In this document: one piece after another, positions 1 through 5,882 of the stretch
Position numbering within the stretch: position 1 is the first letter of the stretch
How the letters are laid out: the number at the start of each line of letters is the position of its first letter
DNA from: Promethearchaeota archaeon
GTDB lineage: Archaea > Asgardarchaeota > Lokiarchaeia > Sigynarchaeales > SOKP01
DNA: 9,966 nt
Reading direction: 5' to 3'
Assembly (NCBI GenBank): GCA_016839425.1
Contig: JAEOUI010000201.1
Coordinates: 1 to 9,966, forward strand
Position numbers and translations under genes: made by a program
The notes under the pieces: model-generated
Database searches by the model: none
Seen by the model: only the letters and a program-made list of their open reading frames with translations
What the model was told of the DNA's origin: nothing

Positions 1-494
1 CAGTATTATTCATGTTAACGGCGTGTATATTCATATTTAGGGTGGTAAAAACAGAAAAGATTGAATTAAAAGTAGATCTGGCAATAATTTTATTTGTCTG
101 TGGTATCATATACGCAATTCTCTTTTGGACCTTTTTTGCAACGCCAAGTTTGAGCACTTCGTCGCTAAGTCTTGAATACGAGGATAGTTTCCTTAATTAT
201 CTTCTAAAGTTAATATGTTCTTTGGCGTATATTGTTTGTAGTATACTTTTTTTTAAAGGACGTATGAAATATAGCGGTAAATTAAATCAAATGATCTTGA
301 TCTTAGTAATCGCAACAATATTCTTATACTTGGGTACCCTCTGCAGAGATCACGGACTGTATTTTGGATTTACAAAGGATTATAGCTTGAAATGGTTCCA
401 GAGCATATTTTACGCTATTGGATGCTGTTTTTTAACATACTCCGCATATCTTTTCTATCAAACGGGAAAAAAATTCGTCGAAACTTTAAAATAG
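1..494 (+). CDS. Multi-pass membrane protein of unknown function, 5'-partial
   Basis: I do not recognise the family. The reading frame is open to the left edge (codons GTA TTA TTC precede the first ATG at 12), so the gene probably begins outside the window and only its C-terminal part is seen; a start at 12 would give 160 residues. Counting from that ATG, four hydrophobic stretches look like membrane helices, at about 22-43, 61-81, 93-111 and 128-149, and the first residues are also hydrophobic. The loop at 44-60 is rich in Ser and Leu with a few acidic residues, and the loop at 112-127 contains CRDHG and aromatic residues. The protein ends in a short basic tail (TGKKFVETLK). No catalytic motif is visible. 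A terminator-like hairpin begins at the stop codon. It is probably an integral membrane protein, possibly the membrane part of a sensor or transporter, but nothing here decides that. Confidence 0.75.
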   Translation, partial: VLFMLTACIFIFRVVKTEKIELKVDLAIILFVCGIIYAILFWTFFATPSLSTSSLSLEYEDSFLNYLLKLICSLAYIVCSILFFKGRMKYSGKLNQMILILVIATIFLYLGTLCRDHGLYFGFTKDYSLKWFQSIFYAIGCCFLTYSAYLFYQTGKKFVETLK

Positions 495-527
495 AGAATA
501 GAATTTTAATTCTCCTTTTTTTCTTTT
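494..527 (+). terminator. Hairpin plus T-tract terminator after the membrane protein gene
   Basis: GAGAAT at 494-499 pairs with ATTCTC at 509-514 around a nine-base loop. A run of seven T (516-522) follows, then C and four more T. The stem starts at the last base of the TAG stop codon (492-494). Hairpin plus T-run fits transcription termination; in Archaea the T-run alone can be enough. Confidence 0.5.
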
Positions 528-559
528 AAATTATATTACGGAATAGATACTCATTTATT

Positions 560-568
560 AAAAAAAAA
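560..568 (-). terminator. T9 tract downstream of the 609-1754 gene
   Basis: Nine consecutive A on the plus strand read as T9 on the minus strand, about 40 bases past the stop codon of the minus-strand gene ending at 609. Oligo-T tracts without strong stems are the usual archaeal termination signal. Together with 494-527 this separates two converging transcripts. Confidence 0.4.
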
Positions 569-608
569 TGAAACATGCTTCTAAATCGTTTTTATCAAAA
601 GTATAAAT

Positions 609-1754
609 TTATATAAAGTATTTTTTCAGTTTGTAAGTTTCTTCGGGTCCAAACACTTCTGCGAGATTCTGTAGAAGTTCAAAAATTCGATTTTTATACT
701 CGTCAATTAAATTAGTACTTAGCATTGAAAGCGCAGGTTTTACCTTTTTAAAAGTGTTAATTATTGGTGTGATTAAAATTAATGCAATTTCTTCAGCTTT
801 CAATTCTTTTTGTTTTTCGATACTAAGTATTACTGCTTCAAAAGAAAATTTGTTGTCATTGGATATTTTAATGAGCTTTATTAGTGGATTTTTCTCGTTT
901 TTCAAAATATCAACGAAAATTTGTATCCCTTTTTTTCCTAAATACCCCTCTGTTGCTTTAGCAAAATCACCATAAAAAGCTTCATATATAAGACCTAATT
1001 TAAGCCTATCCGAAAATATTTCGATGTTTCCGCTTCCCTGTAAGAAGCTTAAAATCCTTTTTAAGATGTAGATATCAATCGAACATTTTTCTGCGATATT
1101 TAATACTGTATTTTTGGAATCTATGTGTTTTACAAGTTCAAATCGCTTTTCATCTATAAAAGATTGATCCATATGCAAGCTACTATCGAAAAAATTTTCT
1201 GCTTTAATCAAGAAATTATGACCTTTTTCGGTTAATTTGGGGATGTCATAATCATCAAACACAAATTCAAATGATATTAGGTTTAAAGACCGTAATTCAA
1301 TGAGAACTTTAAACACATATTTCTTATCTTCGCTAAGACTTTCAATAATTTCTCCAACACTTCTAGATCCATTTATTTTAGAAATAACTGGCCAAAATTC
1401 GCTTGGAATCGTATCTTTCGGAATCTCTTCAACAAATTTAACTATTGTGTTATTTTTAATCTCTTGAAAATTATCCTCGTCGTTGACTTTTAGAAATCCC
1501 ACATCGTAATCGGACTTACTATAACCTCTTGCTTTGAAATTTTTATCCAAATAAATTTGAAAAACGTGTTCACACACGATCTTAGGAGCAATTGTCACGC
1601 ACATTAATCCTTTTGATTTTTTGACCGCGTTAATTGGAATGTATATTTCCCCTTTTTCGTTACATATCGGGCAAACTACTCGTACTGTCTTGTCTCCATA
1701 TGAATTTTCATTTGGAATTCCTATGGTATTTCCGTCCATTGACACTATATTCAC
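609..1754 (-). CDS. Zinc-site (CPxC...CxH) and winged-helix protein, uncharacterised
   Basis: The protein has 381 codons from a GTG at 1754; an ATG six codons in (1739) is an equally good start and follows a GAGTGA sequence by 11 bases. The N-terminal domain, about residues 24-83, has C28-P-I-C31, then GEIYIP, then C61-E-H63-V-F, then an RGY motif, suggesting one zinc ion held by C28, C31, C61 and H63. The same pattern occurs in the genes at 4944 and 5883, so this is a third, more distant paralog. Residues 118-165 (FWPVISKINGSRSVGEII and following) and 205-250 look like two winged-helix segments of the 'idG.rtv.eI' type. The rest, to 381, is helical and unassigned; around 271-284 (YLGKKGIQIFVDIL) it weakly resembles part of the 5883 protein. 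No signal peptide or membrane segment is visible, so it is probably cytosolic. A role in DNA binding or signalling is a guess. Confidence 0.85.
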   Translation of the reverse strand: MNIVSMDGNTIGIPNENSYGDKTVRVVCPICNEKGEIYIPINAVKKSKGLMCVTIAPKIVCEHVFQIYLDKNFKARGYSKSDYDVGFLKVNDEDNFQEIKNNTIVKFVEEIPKDTIPSEFWPVISKINGSRSVGEIIESLSEDKKYVFKVLIELRSLNLISFEFVFDDYDIPKLTEKGHNFLIKAENFFDSSLHMDQSFIDEKRFELVKHIDSKNTVLNIAEKCSIDIYILKRILSFLQGSGNIEIFSDRLKLGLIYEAFYGDFAKATEGYLGKKGIQIFVDILKNEKNPLIKLIKISNDNKFSFEAVILSIEKQKELKAEEIALILITPIINTFKKVKPALSMLSTNLIDEYKNRIFELLQNLAEVFGPEETYKLKKYFI

Positions 1755-1790
1755 TCTCGGTTATTAAAAAGGCTTTCTATAATAATTATT

Positions 1791-1800
1791 ATTTATAAAT
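1791..1800 (-). promoter_or_regulatory. TATA-like box for the 609-1754 gene
   Basis: ATTTATAAAT (self-complementary) lies about 26 bases before a predicted transcript start near 1769, giving a leader of about 15 bases to the GTG or 30 to the ATG. Directly beside it, 1779-1792, is the perfect 14-base palindrome ATAATAATTATTAT, between the box and the predicted start, where a repressor could act. In such AT-rich DNA this could be chance. Confidence 0.4.
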
Positions 1801-2149
1801 TCCATTATTTACATAAATCCCATACATTTATAGATGGAAACTGTATTTAAATAAAATTAAGCACTTTGTTATTAGAAAAAAAGAAAAAATCGATATTTTT
1901 AGCTTTACAGAGAATAAATAGATCCTGTTAATGCGCATTTTTATGTCAAAATAACAATTAAATCCATGTATGTGTTTGGAAATGACATAAATTTAAGACA
2001 ATTAAGAATCCAAAAGAAATTATAATAGCATAAAAGTATACTTCTTAGAAATCGATTGATTAATGGTTTTTGATAAAGAATATTGCAGGATGCAAGAATA
2101 AAAGAAAAAGATCCGAAAGGCCCATCAATCCGAACAATATTATAAAGGT

Positions 2150-2182
2150 AAGGAGAAAATTAAACTCCTTTTTGAGTTTAAT
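2150..2182 (+). promoter_or_regulatory. Two mutually exclusive hairpins, attenuator-like
   Basis: Hairpin A pairs AAGGAG (2150-2155) with CTCCTT (2165-2170). Hairpin B pairs ATTAAACTC (2159-2167) with GAGTTTAAT (2174-2182), a perfect nine-pair stem around CTTTTT. Both need bases 2165-2167, so only one can form at a time. A TATA-like stretch (about 2137-2146, ATATTATAAA) lies just upstream. The layout resembles an attenuator or small riboregulator on a plus-strand transcript, but no large gene follows; only the ORF at 2198 does. Confidence 0.3.
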
Positions 2183-2197
2183 AGAGGGCGAAATCCA

Positions 2198-2251
2198 ATG
2201 TTTATTCGAATTTTAGGGACTCCTTCCGTCTATGTTAATGGAACCTTTTAA
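2198..2251 (+). CDS. Possible 17-codon peptide or gene remnant
   Basis: ATG at 2198 opens a 17-codon frame (MFIRILGTPSVYVNGTF) ending in TAA at 2249-2251. GAGGG at 2184-2188 sits nine bases upstream and could serve as a Shine-Dalgarno site. The stop codon lies inside the stem CCTTTTAA/TTAAAAGG (2244-2251 with 2255-2262). Beyond the stop the same frame runs on for 22 more codons, mostly hydrophobic, to TAA near 2320. It could therefore be a short leader peptide, a decayed small membrane protein, or chance. The composition gives no strong support. Confidence 0.15.
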   Translation: MFIRILGTPSVYVNGTF

Positions 2252-2262
2252 TTTTTAAAAGG
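2244..2262. repeat. Perfect 8-bp inverted repeat over the stop of the short ORF
   Basis: CCTTTTAA (2244-2251) and TTAAAAGG (2255-2262) are separated by TTT. The element reads almost the same on both strands. It may act as a weak terminator for the short plus-strand transcript proposed to begin near 2168. Confidence 0.3.
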
Positions 2263-2396
2263 CTTGGTTAAATGGACTTTGTTCGTGTTAGTGCTACAAA
2301 CATTCTTTATTTTTAAATAACGCTTAGAATCGTGCTAGAGTCTTCCAAGTCATGAATTACACATACCACAAACAAAATTCTTCTTATTTTTTTTTT

Positions 2397-2505
2397 CAAG
2401 ATTTTTTCGTGTTTTATCAATCTTGATGAAAAGAGGTTCTCTAACCCGTGAGGATTAGTTACCGTACAAAATAATTTTTTTTTAACCGCATGGATCTTGG
2501 TTAAA
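2397..2505 (-). other. Cluster of three inverted repeats downstream of queC
   Basis: In minus-strand order: TTTAACC/GGTTAAA (2481-2487 with 2499-2505, seven pairs); a compound hairpin in which ACC/GGT (2461-2463 with 2435-2437) closes a seven-pair stem of 2452-2458 with 2441-2447 around a four-base loop; and CAAGATT/AATCTTG (2397-2403 with 2419-2425, seven pairs). The central stem contains one mismatch that becomes a G-U pair only in minus-strand RNA, which favours transcription in the queC direction. It could be the structured 3' end of the que transcript or a small RNA. It matches no RNA family I know, and I find no C/D boxes. Confidence 0.3.
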
Positions 2506-2520
2506 TTCAAGTAAAAGTAA

Positions 2521-3213
2521 TTATCTTGTACTTTCGTATTCCAATGGATCTATTAGTCCTGCCTCCTTGAACCCCTTCAAGCGAAGCTCGCAAGAAAAAC
2601 ACTTTCCGCAAGCAGGTCGTTTTCCTTCGTAACATGTGTGCGTGTACTTGTATAGATTGAGCCCTCCTAATTTTTGCATTAACTTGACGGTTTCTGCCTT
2701 GTTTTTCCACATTAAAGGCGCGTGGATTATGATGTCGTAGTCCAGACCAAGCTTGAGCGTTGCTTGAAGCGATTTTATCGTTGCGTCCCTGCAATCTGGA
2801 TAGCCAGAATAATCCTCCTGGCATACGCCTGCCACCAAGTGCCTGATTTTGTTCTGATAGGCAACAGCAGAAGCAATCGTGAGAAAAAGAATATTTCTTC
2901 CCGGAACGAACGTTGTTGGAAGCGAAGTCTCGTTGTTATAAGTAATTTCTGTTTCTTGAATCATTGCGGATTGTACTAAGTTTGATAGAAAGGAAATGTC
3001 AACGATTTGATGGTCTTTAACCTTTTTCTCTCCTGTTGAATTTATAATTTCAACGATTTTTTTGGCACATTCGATCTCAACATCGTGCCTCTGCTTGTAG
3101 TTAAAAGTGATGGCAGATACTGAGCGGAACTTTTCTAAAGCCCACGCGAGGCAAGTCGTTGAATCTTGCCCACCAGATAATACGACCAACGCCGATTCGT
3201 TTATTTCATGCAT
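2521..3213 (-). CDS. queC: 7-cyano-7-deazaguanine (preQ0) synthase QueC
   Basis: QueC converts 7-carboxy-7-deazaguanine to preQ0 using ATP and ammonia; in Archaea preQ0 is the precursor of archaeosine at tRNA position 15. The 230 residues match the usual family length. The PP-loop SGGQDSTT is at 13-20 and FVPGRN, typical of the family, at 102-107. A GYPDCR motif lies at 137-142. Near the C-terminus C194, C202, C205 and C208 (pattern CxGxxxxCGxCxSC-like) form the structural zinc site. The start is fixed by a strong Shine-Dalgarno site, AAGGAGA, seven bases upstream, the only convincing one in the window. It is the last gene of queE-queD-queC on this strand, 57 bases after queD, so co-transcription is likely; a TATA-like TTTATAATTTTATA in the gap could add a separate promoter. 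All expected residues are present and the protein looks active. Confidence 0.97.
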   Translation of the reverse strand: MHEINESALVVLSGGQDSTTCLAWALEKFRSVSAITFNYKQRHDVEIECAKKIVEIINSTGEKKVKDHQIVDISFLSNLVQSAMIQETEITYNNETSLPTTFVPGRNILFLTIASAVAYQNKIRHLVAGVCQEDYSGYPDCRDATIKSLQATLKLGLDYDIIIHAPLMWKNKAETVKLMQKLGGLNLYKYTHTCYEGKRPACGKCFSCELRLKGFKEAGLIDPLEYESTR

Positions 3214-3220
3214 TTGATTT

Positions 3221-3227
3221 TCTCCTT
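3221..3227 (-). promoter_or_regulatory. Strong Shine-Dalgarno site of queC
   Basis: The plus-strand sequence TCTCCTT reads AAGGAGA on the minus strand, seven bases before the queC ATG. It fixes the start codon and contrasts with the other genes here, which lack such sites. This fits an internal operon gene translated by re-initiation or internal ribosome binding rather than a leaderless first gene. Confidence 0.7.
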
Positions 3228-3270
3228 CTATAAAATTATAAAACTTTTTGGGATCTGTAAATATGAGACA

Positions 3271-3726
3271 TCATTCTTCGTAAGAAGCAAGAGAGCTCTT
3301 GCTTTCTCCGACCTTTACAAGAATTTTCTTGTTTGGGTAAATCTTTTTCAATTCGTCGTGAATGAATTTGGCTAAAAGCTCGCTTGTCGTGGCCGGTAAG
3401 GGTAGAAAGCACACATCGGATATTGGAAACACATATCGTTTCGAAGGAGTTAAAACTTCAACAGAATCCTCTGTTTTATTTACCGTGATTTCTTTCGCTT
3501 CGGTTGGTATGAGCACGTAATGATCCAACGGTTCTACGATAGACTTTAATTTCTGCGTGAGTTCCATGAAATCGACCACGAAATAGTTTTCGTCTAGAGA
3601 ATCGCTAATTTCAACTGAAACGTAGTAGTTATGTCCGTGCAACCTCGAACACTTGAAATGTTCCTTTAAAAAGTGGCTGGCCGAGAATTTTACCTTGGAT
3701 TCGTGAACGACAATTTTAAAAACCAT
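3271..3726 (-). CDS. queD: 6-carboxy-5,6,7,8-tetrahydropterin synthase QueD
   Basis: QueD is a zinc enzyme of the PTPS/T-fold family that turns 7,8-dihydroneopterin triphosphate into 6-carboxytetrahydropterin, the first dedicated step towards preQ0. The zinc ligands are H18 (FSASH), H30 and H32 (LHGHNY), and the catalytic cysteine is C26 (KCSRLHGH). VVDFMEL at about 51-57 and LDHYVLI at about 67-73 are standard family segments. A glutamate near the C-terminus (VGESKSSLASY) matches the pterin-anchoring position. At 151 residues it is slightly longer than the bacterial enzyme, because of a segment around 80-100 before the FLPLPATTSELLAKFI motif. It lies between queE (111 bases upstream) and queC (57 bases downstream). 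There is no clear Shine-Dalgarno site; a weak TATA-like ATTTAA around 3747-3757 could give its own transcript. Confidence 0.96.
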   Translation of the reverse strand: MVFKIVVHESKVKFSASHFLKEHFKCSRLHGHNYYVSVEISDSLDENYFVVDFMELTQKLKSIVEPLDHYVLIPTEAKEITVNKTEDSVEVLTPSKRYVFPISDVCFLPLPATTSELLAKFIHDELKKIYPNKKILVKVGESKSSLASYEE

Positions 3727-3837
3727 CTTTATCTAACATCCATGTGATTAAATTAGCACTAAGATTCTAAATTTAGTGGTATATTTGCACAAGTCGTTTG
3801 TAAAAGTTATATTTTTCTATAGTAGTGGTAAAAGATG

Positions 3838-4701
3838 TCATGACAAGTTAAGCATTTTATGGGCTTGGATCGACAAGCTCAAGCTTTCTAAAGGTAAAAA
3901 TCTCGCAGCCAATTCAAAAATTTCGTGTAATTGTCTTGATGCGATTGAATGTTGGTTGCCATTTTTTTCTCTAAAATAGGCAGGTTGAATCGCAAGCCCG
4001 ACTACTTGGCCGCTACTGAGATGAATTTTAGAAAGACGCTCCCCAATCCATTTGATATCTTCTTTTTTTGTTTCTGATGTAATAACTAATTTTGCAAAAA
4101 CTTCCACGCCTCGATTTGCCATTTTTCTAATGAAATCAAGTTCCGCTTTTACGAGTTCCTTCCACTTCTCTACGGTTTGAGCCACTTTAGAGCTTCTATC
4201 TTTGATATCGCAACAGCAATAGGAAAAATGCTTGGCTAGTGTTAATATTTGTTCTTCAGTGAGTGTAATCGTCCCGTTCGTTTCTAAATACAATGGAATC
4301 GATATTTCATTTACTTTCAAGGTTTGCGATAAGCTCTCCACGGCTTCGAATTGAAAAAGCGGTTCTCCACCAGTAAAACTTATGGAATGGAGATCGGGAG
4401 TGATTAAATGCTTGATTATTTCAATAATTCTTGAAATTTTGACTGGATTTTGGCTACTTGCTAGCTCTTGAGTTCCAGGAACGGTTTCGTACGTGAATTT
4501 CCCATTTCTGAGTTGTTGTGCTTGAGGTGAGTCGCACCAGAAACAACCTGATGATCCATAATCTCCCTGTATTAAATTACATCCCGAAAACCTCACGAAT
4601 ATTTGTCGTTTTCCGAAGCAACTTCCCCTTACGGTACCCCCTTCCCCCTGCAAAGAAGAAAAAATTTCCGAAAGATAACACGACAGATCGAGCTCAGGCA
4701 T
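3838..4701 (-). CDS. queE: 7-carboxy-7-deazaguanine synthase QueE (radical SAM)
   Basis: QueE is a radical SAM enzyme that rearranges 6-carboxytetrahydropterin to 7-carboxy-7-deazaguanine, the step between QueD and QueC. Evidence: SLQGEG at 16-21, RFSGC ending at C41, C53-F-W-C56-D, TGGEP at 110-114 (SAM-binding GGE), LETNG at 139-143, DIK at 165-167 and a C-terminal IQAHKML like the family's QTHK segment. The iron-sulfur cysteines are spaced C-x11-C-x2-C rather than the usual C-x3-C-x2-C; a widened first spacing is known in some QueE proteins. At 287 residues it is longer than many bacterial QueE (about 210-250), with extra helical sequence around 167-215. It is probably the first gene of the que operon, with a TATA-like box placed so that the transcript begins about six bases before the ATG. 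A three-codon upstream frame overlaps its start. Confidence 0.95.
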   Translation of the reverse strand: MPELDLSCYLSEIFSSLQGEGGTVRGSCFGKRQIFVRFSGCNLIQGDYGSSGCFWCDSPQAQQLRNGKFTYETVPGTQELASSQNPVKISRIIEIIKHLITPDLHSISFTGGEPLFQFEAVESLSQTLKVNEISIPLYLETNGTITLTEEQILTLAKHFSYCCCDIKDRSSKVAQTVEKWKELVKAELDFIRKMANRGVEVFAKLVITSETKKEDIKWIGERLSKIHLSSGQVVGLAIQPAYFREKNGNQHSIASRQLHEIFELAARFLPLESLSLSIQAHKMLNLS

Positions 4702-4705
4702 TCAT
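4694..4705 (-). other. Three-codon upstream frame overlapping the queE start
   Basis: An ATG four bases before the queE start, in another frame, reads ATG AAT GCC TGA and so stops after three codons, overlapping the first codons of queE. If the transcript begins near 4707, as the TATA position suggests, a ribosome would meet this ATG first. It could lower queE translation or simply be chance. Confidence 0.25.
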
Positions 4706-4728
4706 TTATTGATAGTATCTAATTTTTT

Positions 4729-4738
4729 TAATATATTT
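4729..4738 (-). promoter_or_regulatory. TATA-like box for the que operon
   Basis: On the minus strand the sequence reads AAATATATTA, preceded by GGG-containing sequence that could be a BRE. Its centre is about 32 bases from the queE ATG, which predicts a transcript starting near 4707 with a leader of only a few bases. That fits near-leaderless archaeal transcription. Confidence 0.45.
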
Positions 4739-4858
4739 CCCTTTATTTCTCCGTGAAAATAGTAGAATCATTAATTCTTTTATAATATTAATCCCCTTGT
4801 CCTTCTTAAAAATCTATTTTTCTTGCTTTTTTATTCAAATAACTTTTTGCTAATTTTT

Positions 4859-4894
4859 AAATTCATGAATTTGTTTATAGATTAATGAATTTGT
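4859..4894 (+). promoter_or_regulatory. Palindrome and phased direct repeat at the 4944 promoter
   Basis: AAATTCATGAATTT (4859-4872) is a perfect 14-base palindrome. Its right half belongs to a direct repeat: ATGAATTTGT occurs at 4865-4874 and again at 4885-4894, exactly 20 bases apart; extended leftwards (ATT[C/A]ATGAATTTGT) 13 of 14 bases match. A TATA-like TTTATA (4872-4879 region) lies between the copies, predicting a transcript start near 4903. Two sites on the same helix face around a TATA box look like an operator, regulating the gene at 4944 and possibly the divergent que operon. Confidence 0.4.
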
Positions 4895-4943
4895 CAAAAC
4901 TTCAATATCCGATCAACTTGTTATCTATTAAAAAATCTGGGTA

Positions 4944-5792
4944 ATGGTTAAACCTATCAAAAATAGAATTATCATGGATCCCGAAAAAATTAGCATAGTA
5001 GAAGTAGAATGTCCCTTTTGTAAAGCTGTTGGAAATATTAAAATTCCTTCAGATGTCTTATCTTCTAAAAAGTGGGGTACTATCAAGGTACAAGTTCCTG
5101 CGGGTGCTATATGTGGCAAGCATCACTTTATTGCGCTCATAGATTCTCAAGGAATAGTGAGAGGGCACGAAAAAATAGAGAGTTTTGGGCAATGTAATGA
5201 TAATAAAGAAAAAAAATCAAGTTTAACTCTCAACGAACTCATATCTTTTTTTGCGTTTGAAGGAGTGGCACATCTCATTCACGCAACGATATTTAATTAC
5301 GAGATTTTCATGAAAACAAATAGACTACTTGCTGTAAAGGCCAATGATATTTGTTCCTTTTTTTATTTTCTTTTACCCGAAGAGCATCGGGATCTACACA
5401 AGTTAATACATGTCGAAGAGAACGATGCAGAAAATAAAAGCGAATTAAAGAGCAAAGCTCTCGTCTTCGATGATAAAAACAAAGTAAGAAGCAGACCTTG
5501 GAAGGAATCAATCGACTTTGCTGAAAGCATCCTCACTAAATCGTTAGAGATCATTCGTCCTGCTGAACAAATCGTGGTCCTCCAGCAAGAAATCACCAAA
5601 ATATTTTCATTAGCAGAAATAGCAAGGGAAATTCTTGAATCACACGACACGATACCTCGTTCTGAATTCATTAATGAACTCCAACAAAAGTCAAAAATCC
5701 TAAAAATAGCCAAGGACAAGCAATCTTTAATTAAATTATTCTTGGATCGACATTATTCTCCCTCTTATTGGAAAAAAATTACTAAAAAATAA
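4944..5792 (+). CDS. CPFC zinc-site domain protein, tandem paralog 1
   Basis: I know no function for this family. The protein has 282 residues from ATG 4944; a second ATG at 4974 (residue 11) would line up better with the shorter N-terminus of the next gene. The N-terminal module, about residues 19-80, has C23-P-F-C26, NIKIP, KKWGTIKVQVPAGAIC57, H60/H61 and IDSQGIVRGHEKIE; C23, C26, C57 and H60 are the likely zinc ligands. A variable middle follows (85-180), with hydrophobic helical segments at 97-118 and 134-145. The conserved C-terminal part, 184-276, begins with PWKESIDF, continues through EIIRPAEQIVVLQQEITKI and ends in LDRHYSPSYW. It shares both ends with the gene at 5883 and the N-terminal module with the minus-strand gene at 609-1754. 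No signal peptide or clear transmembrane helix is seen. It lies head-to-head with queE, behind an operator-like promoter. Confidence 0.88.
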   Translation: MVKPIKNRIIMDPEKISIVEVECPFCKAVGNIKIPSDVLSSKKWGTIKVQVPAGAICGKHHFIALIDSQGIVRGHEKIESFGQCNDNKEKKSSLTLNELISFFAFEGVAHLIHATIFNYEIFMKTNRLLAVKANDICSFFYFLLPEEHRDLHKLIHVEENDAENKSELKSKALVFDDKNKVRSRPWKESIDFAESILTKSLEIIRPAEQIVVLQQEITKIFSLAEIAREILESHDTIPRSEFINELQQKSKILKIAKDKQSLIKLFLDRHYSPSYWKKITKK

Positions 5793-5853
5793 GCACATTC
5801 TAGTCAAAATTTTTAAGAATAATTCCTTTTTATTAATGTCGGCACAAATAATG

Positions 5854-5861
5854 CTTATAAG
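5854..5861 (+). promoter_or_regulatory. TATA-like box of the second paralog, leaderless start
   Basis: CTTATAAG is centred about 26 bases before the ATG at 5883, so the transcript is predicted to begin at or within a base or two of the start codon. This supports that start and suggests that the second paralog has its own leaderless promoter rather than depending only on read-through from the first. Confidence 0.45.
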
Positions 5862-5882
5862 AAAATTCTTCCAAAGCGACGA

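Larger units (their letters stand above)
1801..2520. other. Long intergenic region without a convincing gene
   Basis: No reading frame here has recognisable protein features. The part up to about 2130 is plain AT-rich sequence in which I see nothing distinct. From 2137 to 2262 there is a TATA-like box, two competing hairpins, a 17-codon ORF and a hairpin over its stop codon, listed separately. From 2397 to 2505, next to the end of queC, lie three inverted repeats, also listed separately. A 65-codon minus-strand frame at 2313-2510 is very Lys/Arg-rich and overlaps those repeats; I do not believe it is a gene. No tRNA-like cloverleaf was found. Confidence 0.5.

Noticed and set aside
2418..2465. 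C/D-box small RNA, because of a TTGATGA near 2423
   Set aside because: No CTGA D box at a suitable distance and no terminal stem bringing the ends together.
2313..2510. 65-codon minus-strand frame just after queC
   Set aside because: Strongly Lys/Arg-rich with no recognisable motif, made largely of A/T runs, and overlapping three inverted repeats; better explained as non-coding sequence.
2507..2824. 105-codon frame on the same strand as queC in another phase
   Set aside because: It lies almost wholly inside queC, whose PP-loop and cysteine motifs are certain; composition is that of an out-of-frame shadow.
2521..4701. DNA-modification (dpd-type) 7-deazaguanine cluster rather than tRNA modification
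   Set aside because: No DNA transglycosylase or dpd-like genes adjoin the que genes; the plain queE-queD-queC set fits tRNA archaeosine synthesis.
4859..4894. CRISPR-like repeat
   Set aside because: Only two short copies 20 bases apart with no spacer of proper length and no cas genes; an operator explains it better.
5363..5719. 118-codon minus-strand frame opposite the 4944 gene
   Set aside because: Its Ser/Cys/Arg-rich composition is typical of an antisense shadow, and the sense protein is supported by a paralog.
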